Assembly (NCBI GenBank): GCA_030019365.1
Contig: JASEFA010000001.1
Span: 1-64,000 of the forward strand
Length of the DNA stretch: 64,000 nucleotides
Source of the DNA: Bacillota bacterium
Lineage (GTDB): Bacteria > Bacillota > Sulfobacillia > JACIYH01
Direction of reading: 5' to 3'
Shown here in pieces: positions 16,577 through 25,079 of the stretch (position 1 is its first letter; every line of letters starts with the position of its first letter). Under the pieces are notes generated by a model, which was not told where the DNA came from, did not search any database, and saw only the letters and a list, made by a program, of their open reading frames with translations. Both the position numbers and the translations under genes were made by a program.

Positions 16577-18103
16577 ATGGAGACGGTGGTGCTCACCGGG
16601 TCTACCCTTACGGCGCTGGAAGTCGAGGGGGTGGCCCGCCGGGGCTGGAAGGTCAAGGTGGGGGAAGAAGCAGCCCGGCGGGTGAAGGCGGCGCGGGACG
16701 AGGTGGAGCGCCTCGTCGCCGAGGGGCGCGTGGTATACGGGGTGACCACCGGGTTCGGGCGGCTGGCCGACGTGGCGGTTGCGCCCGACCAGGCAGCCGC
16801 CCTGCAGCGCAACCTCATCCGCAGCCATGCCGCCGGGGTGGGTGATCCCCTTCCCGAGGACGTGGTGCGGGCCGCCATGACCCTGCGGGTCAACGCCCTC
16901 CTCAAGGGTTACTCGGGCATCCGTCTCGAGGTGCTGGAGACCCTGGTCCAGATGATAAACCGGCGCGTGCACCCGGTGGTGCCGGAAAAGGGATCCGTGG
17001 GCGCCAGCGGCGACCTGGCTCCCCTGGCCCACGTGGCCCTGGTGCTGACGGGGGAAGGCGAGGCATTTTACCGGCGGGAGAGATTGCCCGGAGGAGAGGC
17101 TCTGCGCCGCGCGGGCATCGAGCCCGTGACACCGGAGGCCAAAGAGGGGCTCGCCCTCATCAACGGCACCCAGGTGATGAGCGCCCTGGGATGCCTGCTG
17201 GTGAGCGAAGCCCGCCGGCTGGCGGGCACGGCGGACGTGACCGCCGCGCTCACCCTGGAGGCACTGCGGGGGCAGATCACGGCCTTCCATCCCCTGGTAC
17301 AGGTGGCGCGTCCCCACCCGGGTCAGGAGGAGGTGGCCCGCAACATCCGGCGCCTCACCGAGGGGAGCACGCTGCTCACCGGCCCGGGAGAGGCGCGCGT
17401 CCACGACGCGTACTCATTGCGCTGCATCCCCCAGGTCCACGGGGCCTGCCGCGACGCCCTGGCCCATCTGGCGGAGGTGCTCGAGCGGGAGATCAACTCG
17501 GCCACCGACAACCCGCTGGTGTTCCCCGACGAGCGCCTGGTCATCTCCGGCGGCAACTTCCACGGCCAGCCCGTGGCCATGGCCCTGGACTACGCCGGCA
17601 TTGCCCTGGCCACTTTCGGCGCCATCTCGGAGCGACGGCTGGAGCGCCTGCTCAACCCGGGGCAGAGCGGGCTTCCCGCTTTCCTGACCAGGTCGGGGGG
17701 GCTGTGCTCCGGGTTGATGCTGGTCCAGTACACGGCTGCCGCCCTGGTCTCCGAAAACAAGACCCTGGCCCACCCGGCCAGCGTGGACTCCATCCCCACC
17801 TCTGCCGGCCAGGAGGACCACGTTTCCATGGGTCCCTGGGCGGCGCGCAAGGCCCGGCGGGTGCTGGGCAACGTGGAGTGGGTGCTGGCGGCCGAACTTC
17901 TGGCGGCCGCCCAGGCCGTCGAGTTCCTGGAACCCCGCGGGCTGGGCGCGGGTACCGCCCCCGTGTGGCAGCTCATCCGCCGCCACGTACCCCCCCTGGA
18001 GGAAGACCGCCCGCCCGCACCCGACCTGGCCCGGCTGAAGGACCTGGTTTCCGCAGGCGAGATCCTGCGTGCGGCCGAAGAAGCCGTCGGCCCCGTCGCC
18101 TGA
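16577..18103 (+). CDS. hutH: Histidine ammonia-lyase
   Basis: The 508-residue enzyme converts L-histidine to urocanate and ammonia. The self-processing MIO triad Ala143-Ser144-Gly145 is present in KGSVGASGDLAPLAH. Also visible are VTTGFG near the N terminus, NGTQVMSALG and the later active-site region ATDNPLVFPDE. Length is normal for HutH. ATG 16577 is preceded by GGGGGGCAGAG. It opens the histidine-to-formate gene set running to 24330, although urocanase is missing from that set. Confidence 0.97.
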   Translation: METVVLTGSTLTALEVEGVARRGWKVKVGEEAARRVKAARDEVERLVAEGRVVYGVTTGFGRLADVAVAPDQAAALQRNLIRSHAAGVGDPLPEDVVRAAMTLRVNALLKGYSGIRLEVLETLVQMINRRVHPVVPEKGSVGASGDLAPLAHVALVLTGEGEAFYRRERLPGGEALRRAGIEPVTPEAKEGLALINGTQVMSALGCLLVSEARRLAGTADVTAALTLEALRGQITAFHPLVQVARPHPGQEEVARNIRRLTEGSTLLTGPGEARVHDAYSLRCIPQVHGACRDALAHLAEVLEREINSATDNPLVFPDERLVISGGNFHGQPVAMALDYAGIALATFGAISERRLERLLNPGQSGLPAFLTRSGGLCSGLMLVQYTAAALVSENKTLAHPASVDSIPTSAGQEDHVSMGPWAARKARRVLGNVEWVLAAELLAAAQAVEFLEPRGLGAGTAPVWQLIRRHVPPLEEDRPPAPDLARLKDLVSAGEILRAAEEAVGPVA

Positions 18104-18246
18104 CCACCAGGCGGGCGAGCGCCAATGGCGGTGCGCCCTGTCGGTATTGATCTTGATGTGGTCTCAGGGTGATATTCTCGGGCTTCTCCTGGCCTGAAAA
18201 TAATCCTCCGCCCGGCAGCATAGCTGTAGGGCGAGAGGTGACCGGG

Positions 18247-19290
18247 ATGAGGGGGAGGAGGCGGAGACCGGGGTACACTGCAGCGCTCGTTCTGGTGGCT
18301 CTGGTGGCGGGGGTGTTGGTGGCGGGGGGTCCCGAGCGGTTCAGTCGCTACGAGCACCAGGTGGTCTGGCAGGCGCCCTGGGGGAAGGAAGAGGGCCAGG
18401 TAGCGTGGGCGGAGGGAAAGGACGGGCAGCGCTACGGGCCCCGTTCTTTTGCTCTTCACCCCGATGGGCGCATCCTGGTGCTCGACACCTTCAACCAGCG
18501 CATCCTGGTCCTGGACGAGCGGGGGCAGTTCAGCGGGACGGCGGGGCTGGACGGGATGGGGTACGACGATGTGGCGGTGTCCCCGGCGGGTACCGTGTGC
18601 CTGGCGGACAACGTCAAAGGGGAAGTGGTGTGGCTGGATAGCAGCGGGGCTGTGACCGGGCGGGAAGTCATGCGGCCGGAAGGAATGGACGTCTACCTGA
18701 TCGAAGAACTGGCCGCCGGGCAGAGCTCGGTGTTCGTCCAGGAGGCCGGCTGGACTCCCTCCGGCTTCTTTCGCCGGGTAACCTTCCTGAAGGGGCGGGG
18801 CGAATCCAGGGGGACGCTGGCATCGGTGCTGGTGAACGTTTCGGGCGTGCGGGAAGGCGCGGAAGGGGTTATCTCCGAAGCGGTGCGGGGGACGGCGGTG
18901 GCGCCGGATGGGTGCCTTTACCTGGATCTCCTCTGCACGGACGGGTTCATGCGCCGGGTGCAGGTGCTGTCGCCGCGGCTGGAGCCCTTCGGAGCACTGG
19001 AGCTGCGCACCGGCACGTACATGGGGCAGGGTTCTCTGGTGGGGGTGGACGGGAAGGGCTACCTGTACTACCTGCTGCACACCGGCGAGCGGACGGGGCT
19101 GTATCGCTTCGACCGCAGGGGCCAGCTCACCGAGGTGCTCGATATTCCCGCCTCGGAATATACCCGGCTGAAGAGACCGGTGCGGGTGAGCGCCCGGGGG
19201 GACGTCTACTTCCTGCGGGCGCGCGAGGAGGGCCTCAGCCTGGAATCCTACCGCCTGCACCGGGCGTGGCGGTGGCGCTGGCGGCGCTAA
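18247..19290 (+). CDS. Membrane-anchored beta-propeller (NHL-like) protein
   Basis: The 347-residue product has a basic N terminus and one hydrophobic segment (about 13-30, LVLVALVAGVLVAGG) without a lipobox, then an extracytoplasmic domain. Repeats such as LHPDGRILVLDTFNQRILVLD and VSPAGTVCLADNVKGEVVWL resemble NHL/YVTN propeller blades. ATG 18247 follows GAGAGGTGA by 6 nt. It sits between hutH and ftcD. Its role in histidine breakdown is unclear; it could be an unrelated envelope protein. Confidence 0.7.
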   Translation: MRGRRRRPGYTAALVLVALVAGVLVAGGPERFSRYEHQVVWQAPWGKEEGQVAWAEGKDGQRYGPRSFALHPDGRILVLDTFNQRILVLDERGQFSGTAGLDGMGYDDVAVSPAGTVCLADNVKGEVVWLDSSGAVTGREVMRPEGMDVYLIEELAAGQSSVFVQEAGWTPSGFFRRVTFLKGRGESRGTLASVLVNVSGVREGAEGVISEAVRGTAVAPDGCLYLDLLCTDGFMRRVQVLSPRLEPFGALELRTGTYMGQGSLVGVDGKGYLYYLLHTGERTGLYRFDRRGQLTEVLDIPASEYTRLKRPVRVSARGDVYFLRAREEGLSLESYRLHRAWRWRWRR

Positions 19291-19479
19291 CACCCGCCCG
19301 TGCGCGCGGCGCGCGCCGGCCGGCGCCGCAAGTCTCGGCCCGCCACGAGCGCACCGGCCGGCCTGCGGACGCGGGCGCGGCGGAGGGACGAGCCCGGATG
19401 CAAAGGGTGCCTGCGTGGTCAGGGCGGACCCATTGCCGGGCATTGGATGAGAGTGGGGTGGCTGGAGGGTGGCTGAACG

Positions 19480-20385
19480 GTGGACAAGCTGATCGAGTGC
19501 GTGCCCAACTTCAGCGAGGGGTGTCGCCCGGAAGTGGTGGCCGGCATCGTGGATGCCATGCGCGGGCACGGGGTGATCGTGCTGGACGTGCACTCCGACG
19601 CCGCCCACAACCGCAGCGTGGTGACGGTGGTGGGCACTCCCGCCCAGGTGCTGGATGCTGCTTTTTCGGCCTGCCGGGAGGCGGCCCACCTTATCGACAT
19701 GGAGCGGCATCGGGGGGAGCACCCCCGCATCGGTGCCACCGACGTAATCCCCCTGGTGCCCTTCCAGGGGACAAGCCTGGATGAATGCGTGGGGTGGGCG
19801 CGGGAGCTGGGCAGAAGGATAGGGGAGGAACTTGATATCCCCGTGTACCTTTACGGCGCCGCTGCCACCCGGGCCGATCGGGTACGGCTGGCGGACGTCC
19901 GCCGGGGGGAGTACGAGGGGCTGAAGGAAGCCGTTGCACGCCCCGAACGGCAGCCCGACTTCGGGCCTGCTCGCCTGCATCCCCGGGCGGGAGCGGTGGC
20001 GGTGGGCGCCCGTCCCTTCCTGATCGCCTTCAACGTCAATCTGGAGTGCGACGATCTCGAGGTGGCCCGGTCCATTGCCCGGGCTGTGCGGGAATCCAGC
20101 GGAGGGCTTCCCGCCGTGCAGGCGCTGGGGTTGCGGCGAGAGGATGGCAGCGTACAGGTATCCATGAACCTGCTGGACCACCAGCGCACCTCGCTTGCCG
20201 CCCTATACGCCCGGGTGGAGGAAGAGGCCTACCGGCGGGGGGTGGAGGTGTCGGGGTCCGAACTGGTCGGTCTGGCGCCGGCTGAAGCCCTGCTGGACGT
20301 GGTCCGTCACTTCCTGCGCGCTCCCGGTCTGGCCGTGGATCAGGTGCTGGAGGTGCGTCTCTGGCATGCCGGACACGAGAGCTGA
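19480..20385 (+). CDS. ftcD: Glutamate formimidoyltransferase
   Basis: The 301-residue enzyme transfers the formimino group of formiminoglutamate to tetrahydrofolate. The family opening ECVPNFSEG, the motif DVHSDAAHNRSVVTVVG and GATDVIPLVPFQG are all clear. The cyclodeaminase half found in the vertebrate fusion is absent and is supplied by the separate fchA gene downstream. GTG 19480 follows GGAGGGTGG by 8 nt. Its last 20 nt overlap hutI. Confidence 0.95.
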   Translation: MDKLIECVPNFSEGCRPEVVAGIVDAMRGHGVIVLDVHSDAAHNRSVVTVVGTPAQVLDAAFSACREAAHLIDMERHRGEHPRIGATDVIPLVPFQGTSLDECVGWARELGRRIGEELDIPVYLYGAAATRADRVRLADVRRGEYEGLKEAVARPERQPDFGPARLHPRAGAVAVGARPFLIAFNVNLECDDLEVARSIARAVRESSGGLPAVQALGLRREDGSVQVSMNLLDHQRTSLAALYARVEEEAYRRGVEVSGSELVGLAPAEALLDVVRHFLRAPGLAVDQVLEVRLWHAGHES

Positions 20386-21670
20386 TCTGCTCGTAATCGG
20401 TGCTTCCCAGGTGGTCACCGTGGCGGCACCCCCGGGGGTGCCCTCCGGACCCAGGCGGGGAGGAGCCATGCGGGAGGTGGGCGCCATCCCCGGGGGCGCG
20501 GTGGCTGCTTTCCGGGGGCGCATCGTGGCGGTGGGGGAGGAGGCCGAAGTCCGCCGGCGCGTCGATCTCGAGCCGGGGGCGACCGTGGTGGACGCCGCCG
20601 GGGGAACGGTGTTGCCGGGGCTGCTGGACCCCCACACCCACGCCCTCTTCGCCGGATGGCGGGCGGACGAGTTCCGCCTGCGCCTGCGCGGGGTGCCGTA
20701 TCTGGAGATCCTGGCGGCGGGAGGAGGGATACTCTCCACGGTGCAGGCCACCCGCGCTGCCCCGGCGGAAGAGCTGGCCCGCCTCCTGCAGGGGCGGCTG
20801 CGGTCCATGCTCCTCTCGGGGGTTACCACCGTGGAGGTGAAGAGCGGGTACGGCCTCTCCTGGCCCGACGAGCACAGGCTCCTTTCTGCGATGGCCCGCG
20901 TGGCCCAAACTCAGCCGATTGAGATAGTTCCCACTTTCCTCGGAGCCCACGCTGTGCCGCCGGAATACAGAGGAAACGCCGACGGATACGTAGAACATAT
21001 CGTCCGTGTCATGCTGCCGGAGGTGGCCCGGCAGGGGCTGGCGCGCTTCGTGGACGTGTTTTGCGACGAAGGCGTGTTCAGCCTGGAGCAGAGCCGGCGT
21101 ATCCTGAGCGCCGCCCGGAGGTTGGGGCTCGGGGTCCGGCTCCACGCCGACGAGCTGGCTCCCCTGGGGGGTGCGGAGTTGGCGGCGGAACTGGGGGCGG
21201 CTTCCGCAGACCACCTTCTCCGTTCCTGCCCGGAGGGCTGGAAGCGGATGGCCCAGGCGGGGGTGGTGGCAGTGCTCCTGCCGGGCACAGCCTTGTTCCT
21301 GGGGAAGCCGTACGCGCCGGCCCGCGACATGATCCGGGTGGGGGTGGCGGTTGCCCTGGCCACCGATTTCAACCCCGGCACGTGTCCGATCGCCTCGCTG
21401 CCCCTGGTGATGGGGCTGGCCTGCGTGGGGATGGGCATGGAGCCCGAGGAGGTCGTGGTGGCGGTGACCGCCAATGCCGCCCGGGCGGTCGGGCGCGGGG
21501 ACGACCTGGGCAGCCTGGAAGAGGGGAAGCAGGCGGACCTGGCGGTGTTCGATGTGCCCGGGTACGAGCACATCCCCTACCGCATGGGGGGCGCCCCCGT
21601 TACCTGGGTGGTCAAGCGGGGCAGAGTGGTGGTGGAGCGGGGTCGGCCGGTCGATCCGGCCGGGGGGTGA
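20366..21670 (+). CDS. hutI: Imidazolonepropionase
   Basis: The 434-residue amidohydrolase opens imidazolonepropionate to N-formimino-L-glutamate. The metal-binding motif is HTHALFAG (about residues 90-97); VKSGYGL, HADELAPLGG and ATDFNPGTCP complete the HutI signature. ATG 20366 lies inside the end of ftcD, with GGAGGTG at 20348-20354, implying coupled translation. Its substrate would come from urocanase, which is not encoded in this window. Confidence 0.96.
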   Translation: MPDTRADLLVIGASQVVTVAAPPGVPSGPRRGGAMREVGAIPGGAVAAFRGRIVAVGEEAEVRRRVDLEPGATVVDAAGGTVLPGLLDPHTHALFAGWRADEFRLRLRGVPYLEILAAGGGILSTVQATRAAPAEELARLLQGRLRSMLLSGVTTVEVKSGYGLSWPDEHRLLSAMARVAQTQPIEIVPTFLGAHAVPPEYRGNADGYVEHIVRVMLPEVARQGLARFVDVFCDEGVFSLEQSRRILSAARRLGLGVRLHADELAPLGGAELAAELGAASADHLLRSCPEGWKRMAQAGVVAVLLPGTALFLGKPYAPARDMIRVGVAVALATDFNPGTCPIASLPLVMGLACVGMGMEPEEVVVAVTANAARAVGRGDDLGSLEEGKQADLAVFDVPGYEHIPYRMGGAPVTWVVKRGRVVVERGRPVDPAGG

Positions 21671-21674
21671 TACC

Positions 21675-21881
21675 GTGGAAAGTGGCGAACCGCGCCCAGG
21701 CGAACGCCCAGCCGCTGGGGAGCCCGAGGTTGTCCCGGGCGAGGCTGCGCCGGTCGGAGCACCCGAGCCCCGGGCGGCCGGGCCTGCCCGCGAGCGGAGG
21801 ATGGGGTGGCGGGATTGGGCGCTGCTCTTTCTCATCTTCCTGGTGGGGATGATATCGGCGCGGGCCTGCCGGGGCGGGTAA
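21675..21881 (+). CDS. Small single-pass membrane protein
   Basis: The 68-residue frame begins at GTG 21675 four nt after hutI, with GGGGTGA just upstream. The first 40 residues are rich in Pro/Glu/Ala, followed by RERRMGWRDW and one membrane helix (ALLFLIFLVGMISA). There is no recognisable family. Position and a good ribosome site support its being real. Confidence 0.5.
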   Translation: MESGEPRPGERPAAGEPEVVPGEAAPVGAPEPRAAGPARERRMGWRDWALLFLIFLVGMISARACRGG

Positions 21882-21990
21882 GGCCCCGGCGCGCCGCAGA
21901 CCGCCGGGTGGGCCGGACGTCAGACCGTGGGCGGGCCCGGTGCTCCGGCGTGGGCGGGTGCCGGTACATGGCGCGGGCGGAGGTGGGGAT

Positions 21991-22620
21991 TTGGGGAGTT
22001 TGCGCGAGGTAACGTTGGACGAGTTCCTGGCCCGGCTGGGATCGGACGCTCCCGCTCCCGGGGGAGGGGCGGTGGCAGCCCTGGCGGGAGCGCAGGCGGC
22101 GTCCCTGGTGGCCATGGTCGCCCGCATCACCATGGCAAGGAGGCCCGATGCTGCTGTTGACCTGGGGCCTACCGTGGAGAGGGCGGAAAGCCTGTCCCGG
22201 GAGATGGCAACCCTGGTGGACCGCGACACGGAAGCTTTTCTGGAGGTGATGTCTGCATATCGTCTTCCCAAAGATGATGCCGGGCGGTCGGGGGCCATCC
22301 AGGCAGCCCTGCGGCGGGCGGCCGAGGTGCCCCTGGAGACGGGGCGCCGGTCGGCGGAGGTGATGGACCTGGCCCGCATGGTGGCCGAGCGGGGGATCCC
22401 GAGTGCGCGCACCGATGCCGCGGTGGCCCTGCTCATGGCCCGCGCTGCCCTGGAGGGAGCGGCCCTCAACGTGCTGGTGAACCTGGCGGCGTTGAAGGAT
22501 CGCGGGTTCATGGGTGGGACGATGCGGGAAGTGGCAGAACTCAGGGAAAAGGGTCGGGAGACGGCCGCGCAGTTGGACGCGGTGTTCGCGGGGCTGGTGG
22601 ACAAGCTACCGGAGGTCTAA
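21991..22620 (+). CDS. fchA: Formiminotetrahydrofolate cyclodeaminase (FchA-type)
   Basis: The 209-residue protein matches the cyclodeaminase/cyclohydrolase family: DEFLARLGSDAPAPGGGAVA at the start, then VDRDTEAFLEVM and a helical C-terminal half. It releases ammonia from 5-formimino-THF to give 5,10-methenyl-THF. TTG 21991 is chosen because GGAGGT lies 6 nt upstream and the family motif starts a few residues later. It is followed 12 nt later by fhs. Confidence 0.92.
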   Translation: MGSLREVTLDEFLARLGSDAPAPGGGAVAALAGAQAASLVAMVARITMARRPDAAVDLGPTVERAESLSREMATLVDRDTEAFLEVMSAYRLPKDDAGRSGAIQAALRRAAEVPLETGRRSAEVMDLARMVAERGIPSARTDAAVALLMARAALEGAALNVLVNLAALKDRGFMGGTMREVAELREKGRETAAQLDAVFAGLVDKLPEV

Positions 22621-22632
22621 GGGGGGACTCAA

Positions 22633-24330
22633 GTGAAGAGCGACATCGAAATTGCGCAGGAAGCGAAGATGAAGCCCATCGTGGAAATCGCCCGCGGGAT
22701 GGGCCTGGAAGAAGACGAGATCGAACTGTACGGCAAGTACAAGTGCAAGGTTTCCCTGGACGTGCTCAAGCGCCTGGAGAGCCGGCCCAACGGAAAGTAC
22801 GTCACCGTGACCGCCATCACCCCCACTCCTCTCGGCGAGGGCAAGACGGTCACCACCATCGGGCTGGGCCAGGCCCTGAACCGCATCGGCTACAAGACCG
22901 TGAACTGCATTCGCCAGCCCTCCCTGGGTCCGGTGTTCGGCATCAAGGGAGGCGCCGCCGGCGGCGGCTACAGCCAGTGTGTGCCCATGGAGGACTTCAA
23001 CCTGCACTTCACGGGCGATACCCACGCCGTGGCCCTGGCCCACAACCTGCTGGCGGCGTTCATCGACGCCCATATCCTGCACGGCAACCATCTCAACATA
23101 GACCCATTCTCGATCACCTGGCCGCGCGTGGTGGACGTCTCCGACCGGGCCCTGCGCAAGATCATCATCGGGTTGGGTGGCAATCAGAACGGCTATCCGC
23201 GCGAGACGGGCTTTGACATCGCGGTCGCTTCCGAGGTGATGGCCATCCTGGCCCTCACCACCGGAATGAAGGACCTGCGCCAGCGGTTGGCCCGCATCGT
23301 GATCGGGTTCACCCCGGACGGTAAGCCGGTCACCGCGGAGGACCTCAAGTGCGCCGGCGCCATGACGGTCCTGCTCAGGGACGCCATCAAGCCCAACCTC
23401 ATCCAGACCCTGGAGAACACCCCCGTGTTCGTGCACGCCGGGCCCTTCGCCAACATCGCCCACGGCAACAACTCCATCCTGGCCGACCAGATCGCCCTCA
23501 AGCTGGGCGACTACGTGGTCACGGAGTCTGGGTTCGGCGCCGACATCGGGGCGGAGAAGATGTTCAACATCAAGTCGCGGTACAGCGGCCTGAAGCTGAA
23601 CGCCGCCGTGGTGGTGTGCACCGTGCGCGCCCTCAAGATGCACGGTGGTGCCTTCCGGGTGCGGCCGGGCCGGCCCCTGGACCCCGATCTCATCGCCAAA
23701 GAGAACATGCCCGCCCTCGAGAAGGGCTGTGAGAACCTGGAGAAGCAGATCGAGAACGTGCTCATGCACGGTATCCCGGCCGTGGTGGCCATCAACCGCA
23801 TGACCACCGACCGCGACTCCGAGATCGAGTTCATCAGGCAGAAGGCCCTGGCCGCGGGTGCTTCCGATGCCGTGGTGAGCGAGGTGTGGGCGAAGGGTGG
23901 TGCAGGCGGCGAAGACCTGGCCCGGGCGGTGGCGAAGGCCTGCGAGGGCCCCAGCAACTTCCACCACCTGTACCCGCTGGACATCCCCATCAAGGAGAAA
24001 ATCGAGAGCATCGCCACCCGGGTCTACGGTGCCGATGGCGTGGACTACCTGCCCAGGGCGGAGCAGCAGATCAAGCTTTACACCGGCCTGGGCTACGACC
24101 GGCTGCCTGTCTGCATGGCCAAGACCCACCTTTCCCTGACCGCCGACCCCAACGTGAAGGGGCGCCCGCGCGGGTTCCGTGTTACCGTGCGGGAAGTGCG
24201 GGCCTCGGTGGGTGCCGGCTTCCTGTACCCGCTCCTGGGCGAGATGAGCACCATGCCCGGTCTCCCCAGCGAGCCCGCCGGCCAGAAAGTGGACATCGAC
24301 GAGGAGGGCCGCGTGGTCGGCCTGTTCTGA
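22633..24330 (+). CDS. fhs: Formate--tetrahydrofolate ligase
   Basis: The 565-residue enzyme interconverts formate, THF and ATP with 10-formyl-THF. The ATP-binding motif TPTPLGEGKTVTTIGL and PSLGPVFGIKGGAAGGGYSQ are diagnostic. GTG 22633 follows GGGGGG. At the end of a histidine-degradation set it can run in the formate- and ATP-forming direction, as in purinolytic clostridia; it can also serve one-carbon assimilation. A strong hairpin follows at 24376. Confidence 0.97.
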   Translation: MKSDIEIAQEAKMKPIVEIARGMGLEEDEIELYGKYKCKVSLDVLKRLESRPNGKYVTVTAITPTPLGEGKTVTTIGLGQALNRIGYKTVNCIRQPSLGPVFGIKGGAAGGGYSQCVPMEDFNLHFTGDTHAVALAHNLLAAFIDAHILHGNHLNIDPFSITWPRVVDVSDRALRKIIIGLGGNQNGYPRETGFDIAVASEVMAILALTTGMKDLRQRLARIVIGFTPDGKPVTAEDLKCAGAMTVLLRDAIKPNLIQTLENTPVFVHAGPFANIAHGNNSILADQIALKLGDYVVTESGFGADIGAEKMFNIKSRYSGLKLNAAVVVCTVRALKMHGGAFRVRPGRPLDPDLIAKENMPALEKGCENLEKQIENVLMHGIPAVVAINRMTTDRDSEIEFIRQKALAAGASDAVVSEVWAKGGAGGEDLARAVAKACEGPSNFHHLYPLDIPIKEKIESIATRVYGADGVDYLPRAEQQIKLYTGLGYDRLPVCMAKTHLSLTADPNVKGRPRGFRVTVREVRASVGAGFLYPLLGEMSTMPGLPSEPAGQKVDIDEEGRVVGLF

Positions 24331-24375
24331 GCGCGCGTCAGCCGGCTTTCTCGCGCAGCGTGCGCACCGTGGCGG

Positions 24376-24401
24376 GAGCCCGGGAAGGACAGCCCGGGCT
24401 C
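24376..24401 (+). terminator. Terminator-like hairpin after fhs
   Basis: A perfect 9-bp GC stem (GAGCCCGGG / CCCGGGCTC) encloses an 8-nt loop. It lies 46 nt after the fhs stop and directly before the restriction gene. No T run follows, so termination may be weak or Rho-assisted. Confidence 0.6.
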
Positions 24402-24408
24402 CTCGCCC

Positions 24409-25065
24409 GTGAACCGCGAAAGGAAGCGCGCAAATAAGATCGTTTGCGTTGAGCCGCTCCTTGATGTTGACGTAGAATCCTATATCCTGGAGCAAGTGCT
24501 GGACGACATCGGCGCTGCTATCAGGAGTGTGGAGTGGCCACCAGGCTCCGGTTCCTTCACCCTTCGGGACGAACCGGGCAAGAAGAGGGGCCAGGGAAAT
24601 GGAGTCAAACCCATCAAGGAACGCTGCATGAAGGAGCTGGAGTCGCGGGGCTGGCAGCGGGAGGTGCGGGTGAAGTTGTCGGGGGTCCGGGGCCAGATGG
24701 GTCCGGTAGCGGGGGAGCGTCGGCCGGGGCCGTTGGACGCCACGAAAGTGACGACCGCGGGGCTCTTTGGTGTGGAGTGGGAAACGGGGAACATATCCTC
24801 CAGCCACCGGGCCGTGAACAAGATGGCTCTCGGCATACTCAACGGAGTGCTCACCGGCGGCATCCTGATCTTGCCCACGCGGAGCATGTACAGGTACCTC
24901 ACGGACCGGGTCGGGAACTTCCCCGAGTTCGCGCCCTACTTCCCGCTCTGGCGGTCCTTGAGGGTCAAAAGGGGCTTTCTCGCTGTGATCGCCGTGGAAC
25001 ACGACGCCGTCAGCAAGCTCGTGCCCCGCATACCCAAGGGAACGAACGGCAGAGCTTTGTGGTGA
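24409..25065 (+). CDS. Type II restriction endonuclease, BglII/BstYI-like
   Basis: The 218-residue product shows features of BglII/BstYI-type nucleases: SVEWPPGSGSF and GNGVKPIKERCMKEL in the N-terminal half, a candidate PD-(D/E)xK-type core Asp110 with Glu123-Trp-Glu125 (GVEWETGNISSSHRAVNKMA), then LILPTRSMYRYLTDRVGNFP and a C-terminal IPKGTNGRAL. It would cut unmodified DNA; the target is not deducible here. GTG 24409 is the only usual start before the conserved region and has a poor ribosome site. The gene faces the methyltransferase, with 14 bp between stops. Its GC is visibly lower than its neighbours'. Confidence 0.82.
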   Translation: MNRERKRANKIVCVEPLLDVDVESYILEQVLDDIGAAIRSVEWPPGSGSFTLRDEPGKKRGQGNGVKPIKERCMKELESRGWQREVRVKLSGVRGQMGPVAGERRPGPLDATKVTTAGLFGVEWETGNISSSHRAVNKMALGILNGVLTGGILILPTRSMYRYLTDRVGNFPEFAPYFPLWRSLRVKRGFLAVIAVEHDAVSKLVPRIPKGTNGRALW

Positions 25066-25079
25066 TGACTGACGCCACG

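Noticed and set aside
18147-18175. Promoter TTGATC-N17-TGATAT after hutH
   Set aside because: The -10 matches only three of six bases; too weak to list.
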